Assembly (NCBI GenBank): GCA_003529325.1
Contig: DPVW01000003.1
Span: 24,739 to 33,796, forward strand
Length of the DNA stretch: 9,058 bases
Direction: 5' to 3'
From: Candidatus Latescibacterota bacterium
Lineage (GTDB): Bacteria; Latescibacterota; UBA2968; UBA8231
Of this stretch, positions 1 to 6,666 are shown one piece after another (position 1 is the first letter of the stretch; every line of letters starts with the position of its first letter). Under the pieces are notes generated by a model that worked only from the letters and a program-made list of their open reading frames with translations, was not told the origin of the DNA and searched no databases. The position numbers and the translations under genes were made by a program.

Positions 1-9
1 GGAGATGGT

Positions 10-1746
10 TCAGGACTTGGCCCAGGCCAACAGCTGCTCTGCGGTCATCGTGTTGATGACGTCTGCCTTGGCGAGCCAGCCCTTTCTGGCGATACCGGTG
101 CCGATTTCCAGATTGTCGAGATCGGAGATCCTGTGGGCATCGGGGTTGACGGCGACTCGGCACCCCACCTGCCTCGCGCGGCGCAACCAGCGCCAATCGA
201 GGTCGAATCTTGCCGGGTGTGTGTTCAGTTCCAAGGCGACATCGTTGGCGGCGGCGGCGGCGAGGATCTCTTCGAGATTGATCTTGGCACCTTCCCGTTC
301 GAGTAGCAGGCGTCCCGTGGGGTGGGCGAAGACATTTGTCGCCGGATGCTCGAGGGCCCGGATGATACGCTGCGTCAGAGCTGCCTCGTCCATGGCCAGG
401 TTGTTGTGAATGGCGACGACGACGAGATCGAAACCGGCGAGAATCTCATCCTCGTAGTCCAGGGAGCCGTTGCGCAGGATGTCGGACTCGATGCCCTTAA
501 GGATGCGGAAGTCCTGGTGCTCTGCCTGGAGTCTGTCGATCTGGGCATGCTGCCGCTCAATATCGGCGACCTTGAGGCCGAAAACGTACCCTGCTGATTT
601 CGAATGGTCGCAGATACAGACATACTCGTAGCCGCGCTCGCGTACAGCGTCGATCATCCCCTCCAGAGTGTCATCCCCATCCGAGGCGTCTGTATGAACG
701 TGCAGAATGCCCCGTAGATCCTGAGCCTGCAACAGGACGGGCAACTCACCCTCGTCGGCGGCTTCCACTTCACCGAGTCCTTCGCGGAGTTCTGGTGCGA
801 CATACGAGAGGTCGAGTGCACGGAATAGTTCCGCTTCATCTCCCGTGTCGATGCGGTCACCGTCCCCCTTCTTGCCATGAAACAGACCGTATTCGTTCAG
901 GTGCAGGTCGCGCGCCAGCGCTCGTGAGCGCATACCGACATTGTGGTCCTTGCTGCCGGTGAAGTGGTGGAGCATCGATGCGTACTGTTCGTCGGCGACG
1001 AGACGCAGATCGACCTGGATGCCGCTTTGCAAGCGCACCGCCGTCTTCCGATCCCCCTGGGACAGGACCTCGATGACCTCGGTGAACTCGGTGAAGGCCC
1101 TGGCGACCTCAGCGGGGGACTCCGTGCTCAGTACGATATCGACATCCTTCACCACCTCCTTGTGGCGACGCAGGCTGCCGGCGATGCTGACGCGAATTGT
1201 GGCGGGGTGGGTGTCGAGTTTCTCGACCAGATTCCGGGCATCTTCAAGGGCCTGGTCGAGGCGGAACTGTCCCTGGTATCGGGACAGACTTTCGATGCCC
1301 TTGAGGATGTTCTGCTGGGTCTTGCTGCCAAAACCCGCCAGACCGTCCAGCCGGCCGTCTTGGCATGCCGCCTGGAGTTGTCGTATCGAAGCGATACCGA
1401 GGGCGTCGTAGATCGCCTTGACTTTTTTCGTGCCCAGACCCGGAATGCGCAGAATCTCGAGCAGACTCTCCGGCACCTCTTCGGCGAGCTCACAATAGGC
1501 TGCCGTCGTTCCTGAATCGATGAACTCCGTAACGAAGTCGGCCAGTCCCTTGCCAATGCCGTCGATTTCGGTAAGAGTGCCTGCCGTCGACATGTCAGCG
1601 ATATCGACTTCCAGTTCCTCCAACATGCGTGCTGCATTATCGAAGGCGCGCACGCGAAAACTGTTCTGGCCGGCAAGCTGCATCAGGGCGGCGTGACGCT
1701 TCAGGAAAGCAACGATCTCCGCATTGTCGGGAGTCTGATCAGCCAC
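10..1746 (-). CDS. polX: DNA polymerase X family protein with C-terminal PHP exonuclease domain
   Basis: Family X repair polymerase fused to a PHP phosphoesterase. In characterised bacterial PolX the polymerase fills short gaps and the PHP domain supplies 3'-5' exonuclease activity in cytosolic base-excision repair. Numbering from the longest possible start (GTG at 1773, 587 residues): N-terminal 8-kDa-like region with FRVRAF at 39-44; helix-hairpin-helix segments near 70-76 (IDGIGKG) and 109-115 (RIPGLGT); palm motif GSLRR at 199-203; metal-binding D210 and D212 (DVD) and D255 (QVDLR). The PHP domain spans about 354-560 with a full ligand set: H358, H360, D365, H390, E429, H456, H484, D545 and H547. 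Length is normal and no key residue is missing. I place the start at the internal GTG at 1746. It has GGAG six bases upstream, gives an N-terminus typical of the family, and overlaps the cysQ stop by 8 bases, which suggests translational coupling. The GTG at 1773 has no good ribosome site. Confidence 0.93.
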   Translation of the reverse strand: MADQTPDNAEIVAFLKRHAALMQLAGQNSFRVRAFDNAARMLEELEVDIADMSTAGTLTEIDGIGKGLADFVTEFIDSGTTAAYCELAEEVPESLLEILRIPGLGTKKVKAIYDALGIASIRQLQAACQDGRLDGLAGFGSKTQQNILKGIESLSRYQGQFRLDQALEDARNLVEKLDTHPATIRVSIAGSLRRHKEVVKDVDIVLSTESPAEVARAFTEFTEVIEVLSQGDRKTAVRLQSGIQVDLRLVADEQYASMLHHFTGSKDHNVGMRSRALARDLHLNEYGLFHGKKGDGDRIDTGDEAELFRALDLSYVAPELREGLGEVEAADEGELPVLLQAQDLRGILHVHTDASDGDDTLEGMIDAVRERGYEYVCICDHSKSAGYVFGLKVADIERQHAQIDRLQAEHQDFRILKGIESDILRNGSLDYEDEILAGFDLVVVAIHNNLAMDEAALTQRIIRALEHPATNVFAHPTGRLLLEREGAKINLEEILAAAAANDVALELNTHPARFDLDWRWLRRARQVGCRVAVNPDAHRISDLDNLEIGTGIARKGWLAKADVINTMTAEQLLAWAKS

Positions 1747-2599
1747 GGCGCTCTCCGCTTGGATCGCAGACACGGCGGATGAGCTCTACCGAGGCATCGG
1801 CAAGGGTTGCATTGCCCGCCGCCAGACCGCCACCGATCAACGGATCGGCCTGGTTGTAGCGTCGCACTGCACCATTCAGATCGACCATGTGGCCCCCGGC
1901 TTCGCGCACCAGCAGATCGCCAGCGCAGACATCCCATTCGTTTTTTGGCTGCACGCTGACGTTGAGATCGGCGCCACCGGCGGCGACGACGGCCAGCTTA
2001 TAGGCGACGGAACCGATCGGGTGGATCTCTTTCAGGTGTTGGCGCAGGGGATCGATTTCCCCGCGAGCATCCTCCGAACGGCTGACGATGACTGTCGCCT
2101 CCTCGAGGCGAGTTGTGTCCGTGCAGAAGACGCGTTTGCCGTTGAGGAACGTGCCGCCGCCCTGCACGGCGCTGTAGAGTTCATCCCGGGACGGGTTGTA
2201 GATCACCCCCACCACGGGTACGCCGTCGGCGACGAGGGCGACGGAGACAACGAACTCCGGAATCCCGCTAAGGAACTCCTTGGTGCCGTCGATGGGATCA
2301 ACGATCCACACCTGCTCATGCTCCAGGCGCACCGCGTCGTCCACGGTTTCCTCGGAAAGCCAACCGATCTCAGGAAAGGCCTGTAACAGGTCTCGTCGCA
2401 GGCTGTCGTCGGCGGCGCGGTCGGCTGACGTGACGGGATCGTAGTCGGCGTCGCGTAGCTGTTTGGCGCCGGTAACCGTGCCCCCGTCGTCGCGATCCTG
2501 CTGCTTGTCGCGTACGTCGTAGTCGCCCTCGTAAAACTCGAGGATCAGGGAGCCGGCGCGACGGGCGGCGTCCATGGCGACCGTAAATTCTTCTTTCAT
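1739..2599 (-). CDS. cysQ: CysQ-type 3'(2'),5'-bisphosphate nucleotidase / inositol monophosphatase family phosphatase
   Basis: A 286-residue member of the Mg2+-dependent, Li+-sensitive phosphatase superfamily. CysQ hydrolyses pAp, the by-product of sulfate assimilation and of carrier-protein phosphopantetheinylation, to AMP in the cytosol. Visible motifs: PVTSADRAAD at 55-64; LSEE at 81-84 with the metal-ligand glutamates; DPIDGTKEF at 101-109 with D101 and D104; SRSE at 173-176; and the C-terminal WDVCAGD at 222-228 with D223. The KEF ending of the DPIDGT motif is typical of CysQ rather than SuhB-type inositol phosphatases (DGTTNF), but substrate cannot be proven from sequence. An extra segment at about 31-52, rich in D, Q and G, precedes PVTSAD and is longer than usual. 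The ATG at 2599 keeps the usual N-terminal helix (EFTVAMDAARRAG); an ATG at 2575 is possible. Neither has a clear ribosome site. It is the first gene of a pair with polX, and an intrinsic terminator lies directly upstream. Confidence 0.87.
   Translation of the reverse strand: MKEEFTVAMDAARRAGSLILEFYEGDYDVRDKQQDRDDGGTVTGAKQLRDADYDPVTSADRAADDSLRRDLLQAFPEIGWLSEETVDDAVRLEHEQVWIVDPIDGTKEFLSGIPEFVVSVALVADGVPVVGVIYNPSRDELYSAVQGGGTFLNGKRVFCTDTTRLEEATVIVSRSEDARGEIDPLRQHLKEIHPIGSVAYKLAVVAAGGADLNVSVQPKNEWDVCAGDLLVREAGGHMVDLNGAVRRYNQADPLIGGGLAAGNATLADASVELIRRVCDPSGERRG
1753..1756 (-). promoter_or_regulatory. Ribosome binding site for polX
   Basis: GGAG on the minus strand, six bases before the GTG at 1746, inside the end of cysQ. 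It favours 1746 over the upstream GTG at 1773, whose leader shows only a weak AGAG. Confidence 0.5.
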
Positions 2600-2617
2600 G
2601 GAGGCAGAAAGTAGGGT

Positions 2618-2647
2618 AAAAAAGAAAACCCCACATCCCTGTGGGGT
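2618..2647 (-). terminator. Intrinsic terminator (or attenuator) just upstream of cysQ
   Basis: Read on the minus strand, ACCCCAC (2647-2641) pairs with GTGGGGT (2634-2628) across a six-base loop. The stem can extend by about two pairs if one G-U is allowed. It is followed at once by TTTTCTTTTTT (2628-2618). The plus strand has no T tract after the stem, so the direction is minus. It lies 18 bases before the cysQ ATG, an odd place for a plain end-of-gene signal because no minus-strand gene ends nearby. It could attenuate cysQ, end a small RNA from the gap, or stop readthrough from the RND operon. Confidence 0.72.
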
Positions 2648-2826
2648 CTGAAACTCGGCGGGTGTCCGACTCGCGATTCAGCAGGGGCGAGGCCCGTCAC
2701 CGTACGTCCTTGTCCGGCGGGATTGGGCGTCGCAGCCGTGGCCGGTCCACCCGTTCCCCGTTACTATCGGCAGTCGTGAGAAATTCTCCAGTGTGAGAGC
2801 CAGGCCGTTGTGGGCCCGATTGGAAT
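2648..2826. other. Intergenic region without a recognisable gene
   Basis: The gap between the start codons of cysQ and the plus-strand gene is 309 bases (2600-2908). In its middle I see no credible reading frame and no recognisable tRNA, 4.5S, 6S, RNase P or tmRNA signature. A perfect 11-base inverted repeat GAGAAATTCTC lies at 2778-2788 and could be an operator. On the minus strand a weak promoter-like pair, TGGAGA and GATAGT 17 bases apart (about 2766-2794), could start a transcript of about 145 bases ending at the terminator at 2618-2647. That would be a candidate leader of cysQ or small RNA, supported only by position. Confidence 0.4.
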
Positions 2827-2856
2827 TTGACCCCCTCGTAGGCCGATCCGTACACT
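2827..2856 (+). promoter_or_regulatory. Sigma70-like promoter for the exported hypothetical gene
   Basis: TTGACC (2827-2832, five of six matches to the -35 consensus) and TACACT (2851-2856, four of six matches to the -10) are separated by 18 bases. Transcription would start near 2863, about 45 bases before the favoured ATG at 2909. It is the best promoter-like match I found in the window. Confidence 0.5.
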
Positions 2857-2889
2857 GGACAGGCGCTATGACACTGGTGCTTGGCCTAC
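2838..2889. repeat. Short inverted and direct repeats over the promoter and 5' leader
   Basis: GTAGGCC (2838-2844) and GGCCTAC (2883-2889) form a perfect 7-base inverted repeat flanking the -10 element. Between them ACACTGG occurs twice as direct copies (2852-2858 and 2871-2877), the first overlapping the -10. A third copy, inverted (CCAGTGT), lies outside at 2788-2794. These could be regulator sites or chance in GC-rich DNA; no known operator was recognised. Confidence 0.3.
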
Positions 2890-2895
2890 CTGTAT

Positions 2896-2901
2896 GGAGA
2901 G
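2896..2901 (+). promoter_or_regulatory. Ribosome binding site choosing the ATG at 2909
   Basis: GGAGAG, seven bases before the ATG at 2909. It overlaps the earlier in-frame ATG at 2894, which itself has no ribosome site, so 2909 is the likely start and gives a cleaner signal peptide. Confidence 0.55.
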
Positions 2902-2908
2902 CAAACCG

Positions 2909-3523
2909 ATGAACACCAACAGCTGCCTCGTGGGGGCCATCCTCTGCTGCGCCCTGTCCGCCTCGACGGCAGGGGCCGCAGATGTGGCCGTTACCCTGCA
3001 GAGTCTGCATGAGGACTCACTGTGGGGGGAGATCACCTTGGAATCTGGCGGTATCCGCCAGATCCAGGTACAGTCGCTGACGGCGGACACCGTGGTCGTA
3101 CGCGAGGTCATCGGCGCGTTACACGTGCGACCCGCAATCTACTCGGTCGCCCAGATCCGCTCCGCCCGGGAGATCGGGGTCTACCGGATCCCGCAACGCA
3201 CCGCCCCCTTCCGCAGGTCACGCTCGACGAAGGTTGCTTTCGGACTCGAGTTGGTGATTCCAGGGGCTGGATTCTTCTACGTCGGAGACATATCCAACGG
3301 CTACAGGATGCTCGGCTTCGCGGCATTGGTGGGGGGCACGGCGTTGGCTACTGGGGGGGACGGCGCCGCAGGATGGTTGCCCTTCGCCGCCTGGACCAAG
3401 GTGGCGTCGCTGGCGCAGTTGCGTGATCAGGTCAATGCCGACAATGGGGCCTTTCACGATCATGCCGAGAGCATGACGAAGAGCGAAGGGTTTCATCTGC
3501 CGATCATGGGCTTCCGCTTCTGA
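2909..3523 (+). CDS. Exported protein of unknown function with a PGAGFFYxG-type segment
   Basis: A 204-residue protein I do not recognise. Residues 1-24 form a signal peptide: hydrophobic core at about 7-18 and a likely signal peptidase I site after TAGAA. No lipobox is seen. Residues 25-90 alternate polar and hydrophobic residues like a small beta domain (GEITLESGG, TADTVVVREV, SVAQIRSAREIG), resembling exported domains with repeated 'modify then respond' strands, but I cannot name a family. Residues 91-108 are basic (RRSRSTK). Residues 110-150 are hydrophobic and contain IPGAGFFYVGDISNGYRMLGF at 117-137, which resembles the PGxGxxYxG turn of short membrane-hairpin proteins of bacterial envelopes. 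A second hydrophobic patch lies near 155-170. The chain ends in MGFRF, an aromatic end as in many envelope proteins. It is the only plus-strand gene, has its own promoter, and its tail overlaps the RND permease by 31 bases. An ATG at 2894 would add five residues. Confidence 0.75.
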   Translation: MNTNSCLVGAILCCALSASTAGAADVAVTLQSLHEDSLWGEITLESGGIRQIQVQSLTADTVVVREVIGALHVRPAIYSVAQIRSAREIGVYRIPQRTAPFRRSRSTKVAFGLELVIPGAGFFYVGDISNGYRMLGFAALVGGTALATGGDGAAGWLPFAAWTKVASLAQLRDQVNADNGAFHDHAESMTKSEGFHLPIMGFRF

Positions 3524-6500
3524 ATCGCGCCACCAGAGCCTGCCCAGGTGCGCATGTCCATGGCGAGACTGAGAAAGGTAGGTACCAGGACCAGAGTGAA
3601 GATCGTCGATACCAGCAGACCGCCGATGACGACACTGCCTAAGCCGCGGTAGAGTTCGGAACCTGCACCTGGAAACAGGATCAGGGGCAGCATGCCGAGA
3701 GCGCTGGTAATAGTCGACATGAAGATCGGCCGTACACGGCTCTCCACGGCACGACGGATCGCTTCTCGTTGCTCGATGCCCTCTTCTGTGCGCATCACAT
3801 TCAGGGTCTGATGGACGATGAGGATCGCCGCGTTGACGACGACGCCGATGAGAATGACAAAGCCGAGCATGGTGAGAATGTCGAGAGGCTGGTAGCCGAT
3901 CAACAGATTGACGGCTGCGAGTCCCAGGATGCCCCCTGCGGCGGCGGGGGGAACACTCAGCATGATGACGAAGGGATAGAGGAAACTCTCGTACAAAGAG
4001 GCCATCAGTAAGTACGTGATGAGCAGGGCGAGGAGGAAGTTCCACTGCAGGGCCTGCTGGGTCTTGGCCAGGTCGTCCGCCGTCCCTGCGAGGTGCAGGT
4101 CGTATGGCGGCGACAACTCCCCGGAAGCGCGTAGTGGTTCCACGATCTGGGTCTCGATCTGTTCCAGCGCGATCTCCAGTGGCGTCGTCTCTGGCGGCAC
4201 GACGCGGATCGTGATCGCCCGGTTGCGCTCGATGTGGTTGATCTGCTCGGGGCCGCTGGTGACGATGACGTCAGCAACCGAATGCAGTGGCACCGTGCGC
4301 CCAGTCGCCGTGTAGATCGGCAGCTGGCCGATGTCCTGCGTGCGGAACCAGTCGTCTTCCCCCTTGAGGATGATGTCGATTTCTTCTCCCTCGAACTGAT
4401 ATCCGTCGATCACGGCACCATCCATCAGCACATTTACCGTGACGCCTATTTCACGCGCAGTGAGACCCACCTTGGCGGCGCGTGTGCGATCAGGAATGAC
4501 ACGTACCTCGGGGTTTCCCAGGTCGAGACTCGGAATCGGTCGCGCCTGGGCCTGGGGCAGGACCTGCCTGACGAGACCAAAAATCCGGCCACCGAGACCG
4601 AGCAGATGTCCCAGGTCGGGGCCACTGATCTCCACGTCGATCGAGCGGCCACCACCGAGCCCCTGGAACAAGCCGGCCTGGCGGACGATGGCGATCATGC
4701 CTGGTATGGCGAATAGTGGATTCTGTATGAGAGGGATCAATTCCTTCGCCCGCGAGGGGTCGCCGGCACGAACGCCCAGAAAGGCAGACCGCCCGCGGGC
4801 GACGTAGAACATGTGCGATACCAGCAACCCGTCCAATGCGTCCGCTTCGGGCGAATCGGGGCGTGCCTCCCAGCGTGGGCGCAGGGCATCTTCGATCTGC
4901 TGGCCCACCTTGATCAACTCGTCAAGATTGTATCCGGGTGGTGGGAGCAGGATGCCGAAAATCAGGTTGCGATTGCCCGTGGGCAGGTACTCGGCTTCTG
5001 GCAGCAGACTCCACACCGACAGCAGCGAAGAACCGATGAGAAGGACGACGACACCGATGCGAAGGGGTGTGCTGCCGCTGATGTGATAGACGCTGCTCGA
5101 GATGACACGACTGACACTGCTGCCGAAGCGATCGAGAATACTCGCCCCGTTGCGTAGCCGCGCCCGATCGCCCATGAGGCGCATCGACATCATCGGAATC
5201 ACCGTGAGGGCGACGACGAGGCTCAGTGCCACCGAAGAGGACACGGCAATGGCGATGTCACGGAATAGCTGCCCCGCTTCATCCTCGATGAAGAGGATGG
5301 GTAGAAAAATCGCAATCGTCGTCAGCGTGCTGGCGAGCATGGCGCCCCAGACCTCGGTGGCGCCGTCATACGAAGCGCGCAGACGGTCCTTCCCCATCTG
5401 CCGATGGCGATAGATGTTCTCCAGCGCGACGATGGCATTGTCGACCACCATGCCCACGGCGAAGGCCATGCCAGCGAGGCTGATGACGTTGATGTTGCGA
5501 CCCATCAGGGACATGATCAGGAAGGTGCCGACGATGGAGATCGGAATCGACGTAACGATGATGAGGACGCTCGAAGCGGAGCGCAGGAACACGAGCAGGA
5601 CGAGGGTTGCCAGCGCGCCACCGATGAAGATGTTGTTGCGCACCAGACCGATGGCAGAGATGATGTAGTCCGTCTCGTCGTAGACCTGCCGCAGGACCAG
5701 GCCGTCACGCTGTAGTGGGCCAGCGTTGAACTCCTCTATTGCGGCCCGGATTCCATCCATCACTTCCAGGACGTTGGCGCCTGTCTCTCTCGTGGCATTG
5801 ACGGCAATCGCCTGTCTGCCACGTTGTCGCACCGTGGAGCTGGGTGCTTTGTAGCTGAGCCGGGCGTGGGCGACATCAGCGACGCGAACCAAGCCTCCGG
5901 GCCCATCGCGGATGACGACCTCCTCGATCTGAGCCGGCGTCGTATACTGACCCACGGTACGGACGATGTAACGTCTCTTGCCCTCGTCGAAGGAGCCCGC
6001 ACTGGTATTCGAATTCTCGGAGTTGATCGCTGCCGCCATCTGTGTCACGGTGACGGCGTGGGCGGCCATGGCGACGGGATCGACGATGACCTGAAGTTCG
6101 CGATCAAAACCGCCAATCGTGTTGCTTTGAGCGACGCCGGGAACCCGTTCGAGGCCGGTCTCGACCAGATCCTCGAGGTAGTCGCGGTGGGTCTCGATGT
6201 CGATATCTTCATAACCTGGCAAGGCTTCCAGGATCAACCAGGTAATGGCATTGGTGTTGCCACCAGAACCGGAGGCGAGTACCGGTTTGTCGGCATCAAC
6301 GGGGTAGTCGGTCACCTGATCGAGTTTGTTCGACACCTTCAGCAACAAGGCGTCCGGGTCGAGGCCGACGCCGAATTCCAACACGAGACTGCCACGGCTG
6401 TCGGAGGACTCGCTCGTCATCTTCTCAAGTCCCTCAACGGACTTGAGTTGCTCCTCCTGACGCTGGATGATCTCCTGTTCTATTTCTTCCGGACTCGCCC

Positions 6501-6657
6501 CCGACCATCTCGTCTCGATGGTGACCACCGGTCGATCGATGTCGGGGGTCAGCTGTACGGGGATTCGGTACAGGGCGATAAGACCAAATAGCGCGACCAG
6601 CAGGACACCGACGATGACGCTGACCGGGCGCTGGATGGATGACTCGACAAGCTTCAC
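3493..6657 (-). CDS. RND efflux transporter permease subunit (HAE1/AcrB-like)
   Basis: A 1054-residue inner-membrane exporter of the resistance-nodulation-division superfamily, of normal length. It should work with the adaptor encoded just upstream. Predicted layout: TM1 at about 11-30 after MKLVESSIQRP; first periplasmic porter region about 31-340; TM2-TM6 between about 341 and 490; TM7 near 533-551; second periplasmic region about 552-870; TM8-TM12 between about 872 and 1030. Family signatures include the TM4 motif GMVVDNAIVALENI (402-415), RPIFMST (976-982) and LGMLPL (987-992). Compared with AcrB from memory, D407 is kept as D406 and R971 as R974. D408 is N407, K940 is N942 and T978 is S981. 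The start is GTG; it follows the adaptor stop by 9 bases with only a weak TAGG ribosome site, so translation is probably coupled. No substrate can be assigned, and CzcA-type metal export is unlikely because the TM4 motif is not of that type. Confidence 0.95.
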   Translation of the reverse strand: MKLVESSIQRPVSVIVGVLLVALFGLIALYRIPVQLTPDIDRPVVTIETRWSGASPEEIEQEIIQRQEEQLKSVEGLEKMTSESSDSRGSLVLEFGVGLDPDALLLKVSNKLDQVTDYPVDADKPVLASGSGGNTNAITWLILEALPGYEDIDIETHRDYLEDLVETGLERVPGVAQSNTIGGFDRELQVIVDPVAMAAHAVTVTQMAAAINSENSNTSAGSFDEGKRRYIVRTVGQYTTPAQIEEVVIRDGPGGLVRVADVAHARLSYKAPSSTVRQRGRQAIAVNATRETGANVLEVMDGIRAAIEEFNAGPLQRDGLVLRQVYDETDYIISAIGLVRNNIFIGGALATLVLLVFLRSASSVLIIVTSIPISIVGTFLIMSLMGRNINVISLAGMAFAVGMVVDNAIVALENIYRHRQMGKDRLRASYDGATEVWGAMLASTLTTIAIFLPILFIEDEAGQLFRDIAIAVSSSVALSLVVALTVIPMMSMRLMGDRARLRNGASILDRFGSSVSRVISSSVYHISGSTPLRIGVVVLLIGSSLLSVWSLLPEAEYLPTGNRNLIFGILLPPPGYNLDELIKVGQQIEDALRPRWEARPDSPEADALDGLLVSHMFYVARGRSAFLGVRAGDPSRAKELIPLIQNPLFAIPGMIAIVRQAGLFQGLGGGRSIDVEISGPDLGHLLGLGGRIFGLVRQVLPQAQARPIPSLDLGNPEVRVIPDRTRAAKVGLTAREIGVTVNVLMDGAVIDGYQFEGEEIDIILKGEDDWFRTQDIGQLPIYTATGRTVPLHSVADVIVTSGPEQINHIERNRAITIRVVPPETTPLEIALEQIETQIVEPLRASGELSPPYDLHLAGTADDLAKTQQALQWNFLLALLITYLLMASLYESFLYPFVIMLSVPPAAAGGILGLAAVNLLIGYQPLDILTMLGFVILIGVVVNAAILIVHQTLNVMRTEEGIEQREAIRRAVESRVRPIFMSTITSALGMLPLILFPGAGSELYRGLGSVVIGGLLVSTIFTLVLVPTFLSLAMDMRTWAGSGGAIQKRKPMIGR

Positions 6658-6666
6658 GTGGCCAGC

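Noticed and set aside
943..2386. Plus-strand open frames opposite polX and cysQ (943-1515 and 1889-2386)
   Set aside because: Both are shadows of coding sequence with fully conserved catalytic motifs on the minus strand, and neither has a credible product.
2648..2893. A structural RNA gene (4.5S, 6S, RNase P, tmRNA) or a tRNA in the gap
   Set aside because: I looked for the signature segments of each and found none; only the terminator supports a transcript.
2894..2908. ATG at 2894 as start of the exported-protein gene
   Set aside because: It has no ribosome site, and the GGAGAG overlapping it is well placed for the ATG at 2909, which gives a normal signal peptide.
2678..3010. Minus-strand open frame of 110 codons in the gap and over the start of the exported-protein gene
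   Set aside because: It overlaps the signal-peptide region of the plus-strand gene, and its product is Arg/Gly/Thr-rich without hydrophobic or domain structure.
3218..4045. Minus-strand open frame of 275 codons overlapping the RND C-terminus and the exported gene
   Set aside because: It is an out-of-frame reading of the permease, very rich in His, Arg and Pro, with no membrane helices where they should be.
5824..6591. Open frame on the plus strand (255 codons) opposite the RND permease
   Set aside because: The opposite strand holds the porter domain with clear motifs; the plus-strand product is low-complexity and unrecognisable.
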